Source: Rhodocyclaceae bacterium
GTDB taxonomy: Bacteria > Pseudomonadota > Gammaproteobacteria > Burkholderiales > Rhodocyclaceae
Assembly (NCBI GenBank): GCA_022072095.1
Contig: JAJVIJ010000024.1
Span: 1 to 48,213, forward strand
Length of the DNA: 48,213 nucleotides
Reading direction: 5' to 3'
Shown: piece after piece, positions 17,879 through 26,114 of the stretch
Position numbering within the stretch: position 1 is the stretch's first letter
Layout of the letters: every line of letters starts with the position of its first letter
The notes under the pieces: model-generated
Told to the model about the DNA's origin: nothing
The model's database searches: none
Seen by the model: the letters and a program-made list of their open reading frames with translations, nothing else
Made by a program: the position numbers and the translations under genes

Positions 17879-18631
17879 ATGCAGGCGAGGTTCGATCGCA
17901 TCAGCGTGGCAGGGCTGCTGCTGGGCGTGCTCGCGGTTCTGGTCGGGCAGTTCATCGAGGGTGCGAGCCTCACCGGGCTGGTGCAGCCGACGGCGTTCGT
18001 CATCGTCATCGGCGGGACGCTGGGCGCGACGATGCTGCAAAGTTCGCTGCCGGCGTTCAGGGAGGGGCTGCGGATGGCGGCGTGGGTGTTCCGGCCACCG
18101 TCGCTGCCACGTGACGAATACATTCGCCGCATCGTCGCCTGGGCGAGCGTTGCGCGCAAGGAAGGCTTGCTGGTGCTGGAGTCAGAGCTGGGAGGGATGC
18201 GCGATCCGTTCGTCAAAAAGGGTTTGCAGTTGCTGATCGATGGCGCCGATCCGGAGCGCGTGCGTGACGTGATGGAAGTCGAAGTCGCAAGCCTGGATGC
18301 GCAGATGCGACAGGCGGCACGTGTCTGGGAGGCGGCCGGCGGTTATGCGCCGACGCTGGGCATCCTTGGTGCCGTGCTGGGCCTGATCCATGTCATGGAA
18401 AACCTGGCCGATCCGGGCCGGCTCGGCCACGGCATCGCCACGGCCTTCGTCGCCACCATCTACGGCGTCGGGTCCGCCAATCTGATCTTCCTGCCCATGG
18501 CGCGCAAGCTGACGACCCAGATCCAGCGCCACCTGATCCAGCGCGAGATGGTCATCGATGGTCTGGTCGGTATCGCCAACGGCGACAATCCACGGATCAT
18601 CGACAGCCGCCTGAATGGCTATCGATTCTGA
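17879..18631 (+). CDS. motA: Flagellar stator protein, MotA/PomA (MotC) type
   Basis: A 250-residue stator subunit with four membrane segments: about 10-27, 37-55, 150-172 and 183-205. The conserved proline segment reads GGYAPTLGILGAVLGLIHVM, and the large cytoplasmic loop carries charged residues that contact FliG. The C-terminal cytoplasmic tail ends GDNPRIIDSRLNGYRF, close to the motif usual in this family. It normally works with a MotB/MotD subunit encoded next, but here a terminator and a convergent gene follow at once. 18 bases separate it from fliA. Confidence 0.9.
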   Translation: MQARFDRISVAGLLLGVLAVLVGQFIEGASLTGLVQPTAFVIVIGGTLGATMLQSSLPAFREGLRMAAWVFRPPSLPRDEYIRRIVAWASVARKEGLLVLESELGGMRDPFVKKGLQLLIDGADPERVRDVMEVEVASLDAQMRQAARVWEAAGGYAPTLGILGAVLGLIHVMENLADPGRLGHGIATAFVATIYGVGSANLIFLPMARKLTTQIQRHLIQREMVIDGLVGIANGDNPRIIDSRLNGYRF

Positions 18632-18664
18632 AAAACCGGGCCCCGGATGATTTCGCGGGGCCCC
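18631..18664 (-). terminator. Intrinsic terminator of the PEP-CTERM gene
   Basis: On the minus strand a GC-rich stem (GGGCCCCG pairing with CGGGGCCC, loop of about ten bases) is followed by GG and five T residues, directly after the stop of the leftward gene at 18669. It abuts the end of the rightward stator gene; on the plus strand no T-run follows, so its main role is for the leftward transcript. Confidence 0.7.
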
Positions 18665-18668
18665 ATCC

Positions 18669-19259
18669 TCAGGCAGCTGTCGACACCTTGACGAGGCGCC
18701 TGCGGCGCAGGGCAAGACATCCCAGCATGCCCAGCCCGGACAGCCACAGCGCGTATTGACCCGGTTCGGGTACGGCCAGGGCGGGCGTGCCGTCGGACTG
18801 GAACCACCACGTCCCGCTCAGCGTCGCGGTGGTCGGGCCGCTGAAACCATCGTGGTAGATCTGGTCGATGCGCAGCGCGCCGTAGTAGCCATCCGCATTG
18901 CGCCACAGGACGAAATCACCGACACCGTTCGGGGCGCAGGCGGCATCGCAGAGCGGGCCGACGTAAGTGTTGGTGAAGGCGAATGACGACGCGTCGGTGA
19001 GCTGCGAAATGTGCGAAATACCGGCCGCGAATGCAACCTGATTGGGGGAGCCGTAAAAATATCCCTTGTGATTGGTGTTGATGCTCCAGTAGCCGGTGAC
19101 CATGTTCGTGCCGTCGCCGAACGAGAACGTCTGGGAATCGAAGACGTCGGTGATCTGACCGCTCGTCACCAGCGCGTGCGCACTGCATGAGAGCGCCATG
19201 GATGAGGCGAGCAGGGTCCGGGCAAGCCGATTCGTGACCGATTTCGTAACCAATTTCAT
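18669..19259 (-). CDS. PEP-CTERM sorting domain protein
   Basis: A 196-residue exported protein. The N-terminal signal peptide ends near SCSAHA. The body is a beta-rich, Gly/Asn/aromatic domain without a family I recognise. The C-terminal sorting signal is complete: VPEPGQYALWLSGLGMLG, a hydrophobic segment, then RRRR. Such proteins are cut by an exosortase and reach the envelope or matrix, and they go with exopolysaccharide genes in the same genome; no exosortase is in this window. It is monocistronic: its own terminator lies downstream, and a sigma-54 promoter with an upstream dyad lies before it. Confidence 0.92.
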   Translation of the reverse strand: MKLVTKSVTNRLARTLLASSMALSCSAHALVTSGQITDVFDSQTFSFGDGTNMVTGYWSINTNHKGYFYGSPNQVAFAAGISHISQLTDASSFAFTNTYVGPLCDAACAPNGVGDFVLWRNADGYYGALRIDQIYHDGFSGPTTATLSGTWWFQSDGTPALAVPEPGQYALWLSGLGMLGCLALRRRRLVKVSTAA

Positions 19260-19304
19260 TCAGATGTCTCCATTGCGTCAAAGATGAGGAACCATATGTT
19301 GCAA

Positions 19305-19320
19305 AGCAAATGTGGTGCCA
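19305..19320 (-). promoter_or_regulatory. Sigma-54 promoter of the PEP-CTERM gene
   Basis: The minus strand reads TGGCAC-CACAT-TTGCT, a full match to the sigma-54 consensus TGGCAC-N5-TTGCW with correct GG-N10-GC spacing. The predicted start of transcription is near 19294, some 35 bases before the ATG at 19259. An activator of the NtrC class is required at such promoters. Confidence 0.8.
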
Positions 19321-19381
19321 CGAAGCATAGTGCTTGCAGATCATGCTGTTATGAACGCTGTCGCGGGCAGGGCCCGGCCAG

Positions 19382-19400
19382 GTGTAAAAAAGTCCGACAC
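19382..19400. promoter_or_regulatory. Dyad element, probable PEP-CTERM box / activator site
   Basis: GTGT-AAAAAAGTCCG-ACAC is an imperfect dyad with GTGT/ACAC ends, about 62 bases upstream of the sigma-54 -24 element, where enhancer-binding proteins bind. The response regulator family PrsR is named for a PEP-CTERM box and has a sigma-54 interaction domain; that this exact sequence is its site is my inference. Confidence 0.5.
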
Positions 19401-19421
19401 TTTCCTGGTTGTTTGCCTGCG

Positions 19422-20285
19422 TCAGCGCAACGCGACCAGTGTCTGTCTGGCGATCCATTCCGCACCGGGGGCGACCGGGAGCGGCCGGCCGACGTGGGCG
19501 GCCTCGATGCAAAGCATGTGACGGTAGCCATCGGGCGGCATGTCGGTCAATTCGCCGCAGCGTCGTCGCCACGGGTTCCAGACGACGACATCCGGAAATC
19601 CGGTGGCTTGGATCGCGAGCATGCGGCCCGGTTCGTCTAGCGTAAGCGTGCCCTCGACGTCGAAATAGATTCGATCCAGCTCGGATTCGATGTGCAGTTC
19701 GGAGGCTTCCTCGACGCCTTCCGTTGCGCTGACTCGATCCTGGTAGCGATGAGCGTGCAGCCCCAGGACGCGCGCCGTGTGGGTTTCCACGATGCGCAGG
19801 TAGGTGTGCAGCGCGCATTGGCAATCGAACATCTCGGCGCCGAGATTGCGGATGGCAAGCTCGGTGTCTACGCGATCGCCGCCGATACAGACCGATAGCT
19901 CGAGCTCCCAGGCATGGGGCCAGGCGCCGATCGGAGCCCCGCCGAGCCGGAGCACGCAGAGCGCGTAGTCATCTTCATTGCGGACCGTGTCGAGATCCCA
20001 GACGCGCTGCCTGACGAGGCCGTGTCGCGGTAGGGCAGGGTATTTCGCAGGCGAATCGGCAAAGCGGGGAAAGATGATCGGGACGCCGCCGCGTATGGGC
20101 TGGCTGCCGTCCAGAATGGCGCGTTCGCTGAGGTAGAGCCGTTCCCTGCCGCGCGCCGGTTGCCAAGACAGCAATTGGCCGCCGAGCCGGCTGAGCAGCG
20201 CACGCGCGCCATCGCCGCTTTCCAGGGCGATCAGGTTCTCGCCAAGATTTGCCCGCAATCTGGCGGTGTCGCTGCGTGCGCTCAC
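19422..20285 (-). CDS. D-hexose-6-phosphate mutarotase (YeaD-like)
   Basis: A 287-residue aldose 1-epimerase-fold enzyme that interconverts alpha and beta hexose 6-phosphates. Family features include QPIRGGVPIIFPRFAD, LPRHGLVRQRVWDLD with the conserved HG, ALHTYLRI with the catalytic His, and FPDVVVWNPW. Length is normal. The start overlaps the stop of the NlpC/P60 gene by four bases, so the two are co-translated. Its product could feed sugar nucleotide synthesis but it is a general housekeeping enzyme. Confidence 0.9.
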   Translation of the reverse strand: MSARSDTARLRANLGENLIALESGDGARALLSRLGGQLLSWQPARGRERLYLSERAILDGSQPIRGGVPIIFPRFADSPAKYPALPRHGLVRQRVWDLDTVRNEDDYALCVLRLGGAPIGAWPHAWELELSVCIGGDRVDTELAIRNLGAEMFDCQCALHTYLRIVETHTARVLGLHAHRYQDRVSATEGVEEASELHIESELDRIYFDVEGTLTLDEPGRMLAIQATGFPDVVVWNPWRRRCGELTDMPPDGYRHMLCIEAAHVGRPLPVAPGAEWIARQTLVALR

Positions 20286-20851
20286 GGGCGCGGTTCCAGG
20301 CGGGTATCGTAGCCGAGCAAACGGTCAGGGCGCAGGCTGTGGCTCGCAGACAGCCTGCGCGCCCAATATTCGTCGTCGAGGCGGTCGATGCGGATGTACT
20401 TGCCGCGGCTGCTGGGCGCATGCACGAATCGTCGCCCGCCCGCGTACAGCCCCATGTGCGCGTAGCGCTGGCCATCGATTTCGAAAAACACCAGATCGCC
20501 CGCTTCGAGTGCCGATTCAGGTATGGGTCGCGTCAGCGCCGCGATCCGCGCGGCATTGTGGGGCAGGCGGATGCCTGCCATCCTTTCATAGATGTGGCTG
20601 ATCATGCCGCTGCAATCCAGGCCGCTGTCCGGGTTGCGACCTCCGAAGCGATAGTGGCGATCGACCAGGCTGAAGGCATACCAAACGGCGTCCGCGATTT
20701 TTTCGGGATCACGCACGCTGACCACTTCGCGCGGTACCGGGGGCGGCCGGCTTTCGGTCTGACGAACAGGTGGTCCAGCGCAGCCGGCGACCATGGCGAC
20801 GACGATCAGCCACCATGGCAGGAGGCGGCCACGGCGTGCGCGCGCGACCAT
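20282..20851 (-). CDS. NlpC/P60 family lipoprotein, probable peptidoglycan endopeptidase
   Basis: A 189-residue lipoprotein. The signal peptide ends VAMVAGCAG, a lipobox with the acylated Cys. The NlpC/P60 domain follows with catalytic Cys in GLDCSGM, His in YAHMGLYAGG and third residue His in FVHAPSS; these enzymes cut the peptide stems of peptidoglycan. ATG 20851 is chosen because it starts a proper signal peptide; the frame extends to 20950 but that part overlaps the preceding gene. It lies between gamma-carbonic anhydrase and the mutarotase on one transcript. Confidence 0.9.
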   Translation of the reverse strand: MVARARRGRLLPWWLIVVAMVAGCAGPPVRQTESRPPPVPREVVSVRDPEKIADAVWYAFSLVDRHYRFGGRNPDSGLDCSGMISHIYERMAGIRLPHNAARIAALTRPIPESALEAGDLVFFEIDGQRYAHMGLYAGGRRFVHAPSSRGKYIRIDRLDDEYWARRLSASHSLRPDRLLGYDTRLEPRP

Positions 20852-20894
20852 ATGGCGTCGCCAGGCCTTACGCGGTCGGGGGTCCGGATTCCGC

Positions 20895-21413
20895 TCAGGA
20901 ACCCAGTTCCCGGCGATAACGTTGCCAGTTTGCGACATAGCTCGCGGCATTCTTGTAGAGGTTGGCTACCTCCTGGTCCGTCAGCGTACGAATGATGCGG
21001 CCGGGCGAGCCCAGCACGAGCGAGCGATCGGGTATGACCTTGCGCTCGGCCACCAGGCTGTTGGCTCCGATCAGGCAGTTCTTGCCGATCACGGCGTGAT
21101 TCATGACCACCGACTTGATGCCGATGAGTGTGCCGTCACCTATGGAGCAGCCGTGCAACATCGCCTGATGGCCTATGGTGACATCGCGGCCCAGGGTCAG
21201 CGGCACACCGGGATCGGTGTGCAGGACCGAGTTGTCCTGGATATTGCTGCCGGCGCCGACGATGATCGGTTCGTTGTCCCCGCGCAGTATGGAGCCGTAC
21301 CAGACGCTAGCTTGGTCTTCCAGGACGACATCGCCGATGACGAATGCGCTTTCGGCAATCCATACCTCGCCTCGCAGCTGCGGCCGTTTGTCCCCGAGTG
21401 TGTAGATGGGCAT
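20895..21413 (-). CDS. Gamma-carbonic anhydrase family protein
   Basis: A 172-residue left-handed beta-helix (hexapeptide repeat) protein. The region SVWYGSILRGDNEPIIVGAG, the histidines in SVLHTDPG and IGHQAMLHG and the C-terminal helix (EVANLYKNAASYVANWQRY) match the YrdA/gamma-carbonic anhydrase family, where three His bind a metal at the trimer interface. Activity in the YrdA group is often not shown, so the reaction is uncertain. AGGAG lies six bases before ATG 21413. Confidence 0.92.
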   Translation of the reverse strand: MPIYTLGDKRPQLRGEVWIAESAFVIGDVVLEDQASVWYGSILRGDNEPIIVGAGSNIQDNSVLHTDPGVPLTLGRDVTIGHQAMLHGCSIGDGTLIGIKSVVMNHAVIGKNCLIGANSLVAERKVIPDRSLVLGSPGRIIRTLTDQEVANLYKNAASYVANWQRYRRELGS

Positions 21414-21514
21414 TTACTGCTCCTATGAAGATTTTCCGGTATCGGATTCGACTGTCGCGCGAGATTACTTGGGGTAGGCGCCTGCGGCAAGTCGCGATCT
21501 GCCGCAAGCGAATG
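21414..21514 (-). other. Intergenic stretch with a 7-bp hairpin
   Basis: Just after the methyltransferase stop, TGCGGCA (21500-21506 on the complement) pairs with TGCCGCA (21483-21489), but no T-run follows, so it is not a clear terminator. TTGCCG and TAATCT 17 bases apart (leftward) could be a weak sigma-70 promoter for the carbonic anhydrase gene. No coding is seen. Confidence 0.3.
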
Positions 21515-22378
21515 CTAAGCCAGCACGACGAAGCCGTAATCGGCGATGAGCCGATCGGCGATGCTCAGGTGGTCTCGAGCGAGCGCGGCCCGCAGGGCCG
21601 CGACCGGCTGCCTGCCCAACAGCGCGAGGCGCGTCGAGCCGCTGTGCGAGCCGCGCGCGAAGATGCGCGTGCCCCGGCTCAGCACACGCAGGCCGACGCG
21701 CTCGGCGAGCGCGTCGAGCGCCGGCAGCGTGTACAGCGCGACGTGTTCGGGGTTCCACATGTTCCAGCGATATCCGAGCGTGCGGAACGAACGCCCTGTC
21801 GCCAGCGGCACTTCGATGAAGAGCAGGTCGCCGGGTCGCATCGCCGCACGTACGCGGCTCACCAGCTCCAGCGGCGCGTCCAGGTGCTCGATGACATGCG
21901 CCAGCGAAAACACGCGGCCGGCACCCGCGTCCTGCTCCCGGTCCGGAATCAACAGGGCATCGAACGGCGTGTCGAACACCGGCTCGTCGATGCGCGTGCG
22001 CAGCCACGCGATCAGCGGCCGGTTGGTGTCGAAACCGACCGGCGCGAGGCCGTATGCGCGTGCCGCGATCAGCATTTCGCCGGAGCCGCAGCCGATGTCG
22101 ACGAAAGTGCGATGGCTGGGGCGCAGGAAGGGCGCGATCAACGCGAAGCGACGGCGCGCGTTCACGAGCCGCCAGTGCATCTTGCCTGCGTCCGGTGCGG
22201 CCTGGCCGCCACCGTCGCGGTAGTCGAGCGCGTGCGTACCGAGGTTGTGCAGCAGGCCGCAGCGCCGGCAGCGCGCCGCAACGCCGGCCTCGGGCTCCAG
22301 CGCCCCGCCGCAAACGATGCATGTTTCGGGTCGTAGCGACACCGATGGCACCGCCTCAGCCTTCCCGCGCACGGGCAT
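21515..22378 (-). CDS. Class I SAM-dependent methyltransferase with zinc ribbon
   Basis: A 287-residue methyltransferase. Near the N-terminus two CxxC pairs (CIVCGG and CRRCG) form a probable zinc ribbon, as in several sugar or lipid methyltransferases of polysaccharide loci. The SAM site reads FVDIGCGSGEMLIAARAYG, and AHVIEHLDAPLELV follows the acidic loop pattern of Methyltransf_11/23 enzymes. ATG 22378 lies inside the end of the deacetylase gene (23-base overlap), so translation is probably coupled. The substrate is unknown; the neighbours suggest a glycan or a lipid carrier. Confidence 0.88.
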   Translation of the reverse strand: MPVRGKAEAVPSVSLRPETCIVCGGALEPEAGVAARCRRCGLLHNLGTHALDYRDGGGQAAPDAGKMHWRLVNARRRFALIAPFLRPSHRTFVDIGCGSGEMLIAARAYGLAPVGFDTNRPLIAWLRTRIDEPVFDTPFDALLIPDREQDAGAGRVFSLAHVIEHLDAPLELVSRVRAAMRPGDLLFIEVPLATGRSFRTLGYRWNMWNPEHVALYTLPALDALAERVGLRVLSRGTRIFARGSHSGSTRLALLGRQPVAALRAALARDHLSIADRLIADYGFVVLA

Positions 22379-23156
22379 ACCAGGCGGCCAGCCATGGCCA
22401 CCGGTAGATGGCCAGCCGGCGGCGCAGCCAGCCGCCCGCGCGATCCTTGGCGACGATACGCGGGATGCTGGCCGGATCGGTGGCCGGCGTCGCCACACCG
22501 CGCCGTACCGAGTATAGATAGCGAAACCCAGCGGCCATGGCGACCTCCTGGTAGTCGCCATCGAAATATCCCTGGGGCCAGCACAGATGCTCGCTGGCTG
22601 CTCCCAGATTTTCGGACAGCGCGGCTCGCGAGCGCAGCAGATCGTCGTGCAGGCGCTCGCGGCGCTCGGTGGCGTCGGCAACGGTCCGGTCCCAGCGCGT
22701 GTGGGTATGCGTATGCGAGTGGAATTCGCCGCTGCCGGCAGCACGCATCGCTGCCAGCTCGGACCAGCGCAGCATGACGTCATCGGGCCGGCCAGCCTCG
22801 ATACGGCGCATGCACTCGCGATGGTCGGGCGGATCGCTCTGCCCGGGTTTACGCGGCGGACCGTCGCCCAGCCAGCCGGTGACGACAAAAAACAGCGCAT
22901 GCAGCCGGTACTCGACCAGCACCGGATGGGCATGCAGATAGTTGTCCAGATAGCCATCGTCGAAGGTGACCAGCACGCTCTTCGGCGGCACCGGCTGGCC
23001 GTTCAGGAAACCCGCGAAATCCGTCGACGACAGGGTGTGCCAGCCACGCTCGGCCAGCGTGCGCATCTGCGCGCGAAACCGCTCCGGCGTGATGGTCACG
23101 AGTCCCGGGTGCGGGCTCACGTGGTGGTACATCAGCACGGGTACGGCGCAGTTCAT
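22356..23156 (-). CDS. Polysaccharide deacetylase family protein
   Basis: A 266-residue NodB-fold protein. The metal site is seen as VTFDDGYLDNYLHAHPV and FHSHTHTHTRWD, and WPQGYFDGDY is a later family motif. Such enzymes remove acetyl from N-acetylated sugars in polysaccharides, or act on lipid-linked sugars. No signal peptide is evident (MNCAVPVLMYHHVSPHPG), so it would act in the cytoplasm. It overlaps the upstream glycosyltransferase by four bases and the downstream methyltransferase by 23. Confidence 0.9.
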   Translation of the reverse strand: MNCAVPVLMYHHVSPHPGLVTITPERFRAQMRTLAERGWHTLSSTDFAGFLNGQPVPPKSVLVTFDDGYLDNYLHAHPVLVEYRLHALFFVVTGWLGDGPPRKPGQSDPPDHRECMRRIEAGRPDDVMLRWSELAAMRAAGSGEFHSHTHTHTRWDRTVADATERRERLHDDLLRSRAALSENLGAASEHLCWPQGYFDGDYQEVAMAAGFRYLYSVRRGVATPATDPASIPRIVAKDRAGGWLRRRLAIYRWPWLAAWYARAREG

Positions 23157-24256
23157 GATGTCCGGCGCGCGCCCAGCAGGCGGCGGTAGAGTGCCTCGGT
23201 GCGGTCGAGCATGGTCGCCAGGCTGTAGTGGGTACGCACATGCTCGCGTCCGGCCTCGCCCATGCGGCGGCGCAGCGCGGCATCGGCGGCCAGCGTCGCC
23301 AGGGCATGGGCCATGCCGACCGCGTCTTCGGGATCCACCAGCTTCCCGGACACGCCGTCCTCGACCAGCTCGGGAACGCCGCCGACACGTGTCGCCACCA
23401 CCGGACGGCCCAGGCCCAGGGCCTGAGTCACGGCCTGGGGCACGCCCTCGGAACGCGAGCTGAGCAGCAGTACGTCGCTGGCGCCGATCAGTTCACCGAC
23501 GTCGTTGCGCTCGCCCAGAAAGCGAGTCTTGCCGGCGATGCCCAGTTCGTGCGCGCGCGCCTCGATCCATGCGCGCATCGGCCCGTCGCCGGCGATCAAC
23601 AGTCGCGCGGAGGGCAGTTCGGTGACGAGCCGCGCGAACGCCGCCAGCGCCACTTCATGGCGCTTGACCGCACGGATGACACCGACCATCAACACCACGA
23701 AATCATCGACCCCCAGGCCCAATTCGGCGCGCACGGTGGCCGGCATGCGCTGTGGCACCAGGCCCTCGAAGTCGATGCCGGTGGGAATGCTGACCACGCG
23801 TTCCGACGGAAAGCCGCAGCCTTCGACCAGGTTCGTTCGCATCCTATCGCCACAGGTGATCCAGGCGTCGGGCAGCCCATGCACCCAATTGAGCCCGCCG
23901 CGCTTGAGCGGCAGGTCGAGATGGCGCGTACGCACGAGCCGCACGCGCGCGAGCCTGGCGGCGATGCCACCCGCCCATGAATCGATGCTGCTGTGGGTAT
24001 TGACCAGATCGATCCCCAGCCGCCGCAGCGCACAAGCGAGCGGCAGGATGGTGCGGAAATCGAGCTTGCCGCCGAAGGGATAGGTCAGCACCGCCAGGCC
24101 CAGCGCACGCGCCGCCTCGGCGATGCGTGCCTGAGGCCGCGTCGCCAGCCAGACGCGATGACCGCGCGCGCGCATGCCCTGCATGTCCTGCAGCACGCGC
24201 CGCTCCTGGCCGCCCATCCCGTCCGACCACTCGGTATGCAGGATCCGCCAGCTCAT
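23153..24256 (-). CDS. Glycosyltransferase family 4
   Basis: A 367-residue GT-B glycosyltransferase. The N-terminal half begins RILHTEWSDGMGGQERRVLQ, and the donor-binding half includes MVGVIRAVKRHEVALAAFA, AGDGPMRAWIEARA, SSRSEGVPQAVTQALGLGRP (the E-x7-E region) and GGVPELVEDGVSGKLVDPED. It probably adds a sugar to a lipid A or lipid-linked acceptor, since it shares an operon with msbA. It overlaps msbA by four bases. Confidence 0.93.
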   Translation of the reverse strand: MSWRILHTEWSDGMGGQERRVLQDMQGMRARGHRVWLATRPQARIAEAARALGLAVLTYPFGGKLDFRTILPLACALRRLGIDLVNTHSSIDSWAGGIAARLARVRLVRTRHLDLPLKRGGLNWVHGLPDAWITCGDRMRTNLVEGCGFPSERVVSIPTGIDFEGLVPQRMPATVRAELGLGVDDFVVLMVGVIRAVKRHEVALAAFARLVTELPSARLLIAGDGPMRAWIEARAHELGIAGKTRFLGERNDVGELIGASDVLLLSSRSEGVPQAVTQALGLGRPVVATRVGGVPELVEDGVSGKLVDPEDAVGMAHALATLAADAALRRRMGEAGREHVRTHYSLATMLDRTEALYRRLLGARRTS

Positions 24257-26007
24257 GCCGCGCGCACGTCCTTGCGCAGCTGGCTGTGGTACAGATCCGC
24301 ATACAGCCCGCCGGCTGCGAGCAGGGTCGCGTGGCTGCCGCTCTCGACGATGCGGCCGGCATCGAGCACGACGATGCGGTCCGCGGTTTCGACCGTGGAC
24401 AGGCGGTGCGCGATCACCAGCGTCGTGCGGTCGCGCATCAGTATCTCCAGCGCCGCTTGGACCTGCCGCTCGGATTCCGAGTCAAGTGCCGAGGTGGCCT
24501 CATCCAGCACCAGGATCGGAGCATCCTTCAACAGCGCCCGTGCGATGGCCAGGCGCTGACGCTGTCCTCCGGACAACTTGACGCCGTTTTCGCCGATCAG
24601 CGTAGCCAGGCCCTGCGGCATGCGTTCGATGAACTCCATGGCATGGGCGGCTCGCGCCGCTGCTTCGATCGCCTGGCGGCCGGTCCCGGCCAGTCGGCCG
24701 TAGGCGATGTTGGCCGCGACACTGTCGTTGAACAGCACCACGTCCTGACTCACCAGCGCAATGTTCGCGCGCAGGCTGTCCACGCGGATCGTGGCGATGT
24801 CGTGCCCGTCGATCAACAGCCGTCCGCCGCTTGCCGCGTAGAAACGAGGTATCAGGTTCGCGAGCGTGGTCTTGCCACTGCCCGAGGGCCCGACCAGCGC
24901 GACGGTCTCGCCCGGCGCGATCGCGAGATCGATGCCGGCCAGCGCATCGCGGGTCGCAGCCGGGTAACGGAAATACAGGTCCCGGAATTCGATCGCGCCA
25001 CGCGCGCGTCCCAACACGACCGGCCCGCCTGCCGGCTCCGCAGGCTGGTCGAGCAAATCGAACACGCTCTCGGCGGCGGCCAGACCGCGCTGCAGGGGCG
25101 CGTTGACATCGGATAGACGCTTCAGCGGTGCCAGCAGCATCAGCATGGCGGTGATGAACGACACGAAGCCGCCCACCGTGGTGCGCTCGGCGGCGGCCTG
25201 ATGCAGGGCGTAGCCGATGATCAAGGCCAGCGCCAGCGCCGCGAAGCTCTGCACGATGGGGCCCAGTGCTGCGGCCGCCAGCGTATAGCGCATGCTGTAG
25301 CCGCGCTGCGTGCGACTCGCGGCGTCGAACCGGCCGCGCTCGTAGTCCTGGCCACCGAACACCTTGACCACCTTGTGCGCCTCGATGCTCTCCTCGAGGA
25401 CGTGGGCGATCTCGCCCATGGCCTGCTGCCCGCCCTGACTGGTATCGCGCAGCCGGCGGCCGAAGGCCTTGACCGCCAGCGCAGTCAGCGGCACCAGCGC
25501 TATCGCCACCAGCGTCAGCCGCCAGTTGAGATAGAGCAGCCAGCCGAGCAGCCCCAGCACTGCAAGCGAATCGCGTACCAGCACGGTCAGCACGTTGGTC
25601 GCGGCGCCGGTCACACCGGTGACATCGTAGGCAACCTTCGAAATCAGCACTCCCGAGGACTGGTCGTCATAAAACGAGGTCGGCATGCTTACCAGGCGAT
25701 CGAACATGGCGTTGCGCAGATCGAGCACGACCTTGTTCGAGACCCAGGCCAGCGCGTAGTCGGCGAGAAAGCCCAGCCCTCCGCGCAGCATGAAAATGCC
25801 GATGATCGCGAGCGGAAACAGATAGAGATCACCGGTCGAGCGCGGCCCGAAGCTGCCGTCCAGCAGCGGCTTCATCAGCGCCGGGAACAGCGGCTCGGTC
25901 GCCGCCGTCGCCGCCATGCACAGCACGGCCAGCAGGAAAGCCTTCCAGTAGGGGCGGACAAAGCTCAGGAGCCGCAGATAAATGGTGCGGCTATCTCGAT
26001 GGGACAT
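24253..26007 (-). CDS. msbA: Lipid A export ABC transporter MsbA
   Basis: A 584-residue half-transporter with six membrane helices in the first 320 residues and an ATPase domain: Walker A GPSGSGKTTLANL, signature LSGGQRQRLAIARALL, Walker B ILVLDEATSALD and H-loop VIAHRLSTVE. It flips lipid A-core from the inner to the outer leaflet of the inner membrane. Length and architecture are those of MsbA. It heads a leftward operon with a glycosyltransferase, a deacetylase and a methyltransferase. lpxK, the usual neighbour, is absent. Confidence 0.92.
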   Translation of the reverse strand: MSHRDSRTIYLRLLSFVRPYWKAFLLAVLCMAATAATEPLFPALMKPLLDGSFGPRSTGDLYLFPLAIIGIFMLRGGLGFLADYALAWVSNKVVLDLRNAMFDRLVSMPTSFYDDQSSGVLISKVAYDVTGVTGAATNVLTVLVRDSLAVLGLLGWLLYLNWRLTLVAIALVPLTALAVKAFGRRLRDTSQGGQQAMGEIAHVLEESIEAHKVVKVFGGQDYERGRFDAASRTQRGYSMRYTLAAAALGPIVQSFAALALALIIGYALHQAAAERTTVGGFVSFITAMLMLLAPLKRLSDVNAPLQRGLAAAESVFDLLDQPAEPAGGPVVLGRARGAIEFRDLYFRYPAATRDALAGIDLAIAPGETVALVGPSGSGKTTLANLIPRFYAASGGRLLIDGHDIATIRVDSLRANIALVSQDVVLFNDSVAANIAYGRLAGTGRQAIEAAARAAHAMEFIERMPQGLATLIGENGVKLSGGQRQRLAIARALLKDAPILVLDEATSALDSESERQVQAALEILMRDRTTLVIAHRLSTVETADRIVVLDAGRIVESGSHATLLAAGGLYADLYHSQLRKDVRAA

Positions 26008-26114
26008 GAACGGGAACCAGGGTGCCTCGGCTGGTGGGGGGTCGTGGTGGGGCGCCGGTGACGGCCCGCATTATCCCGGAAACGCGGGCCGACAAAAAAA
26101 CGCGCGTGGCGCGA

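Noticed and set aside
19422-20285. Sugar-nucleotide pathway role for the mutarotase
   Set aside because: The enzyme is a general metabolic one and shares its operon with unrelated housekeeping genes, so a specific role is not supported.
21483-21506. Hairpin after the methyltransferase as an intrinsic terminator
   Set aside because: Only seven base pairs and no T-run on either strand.
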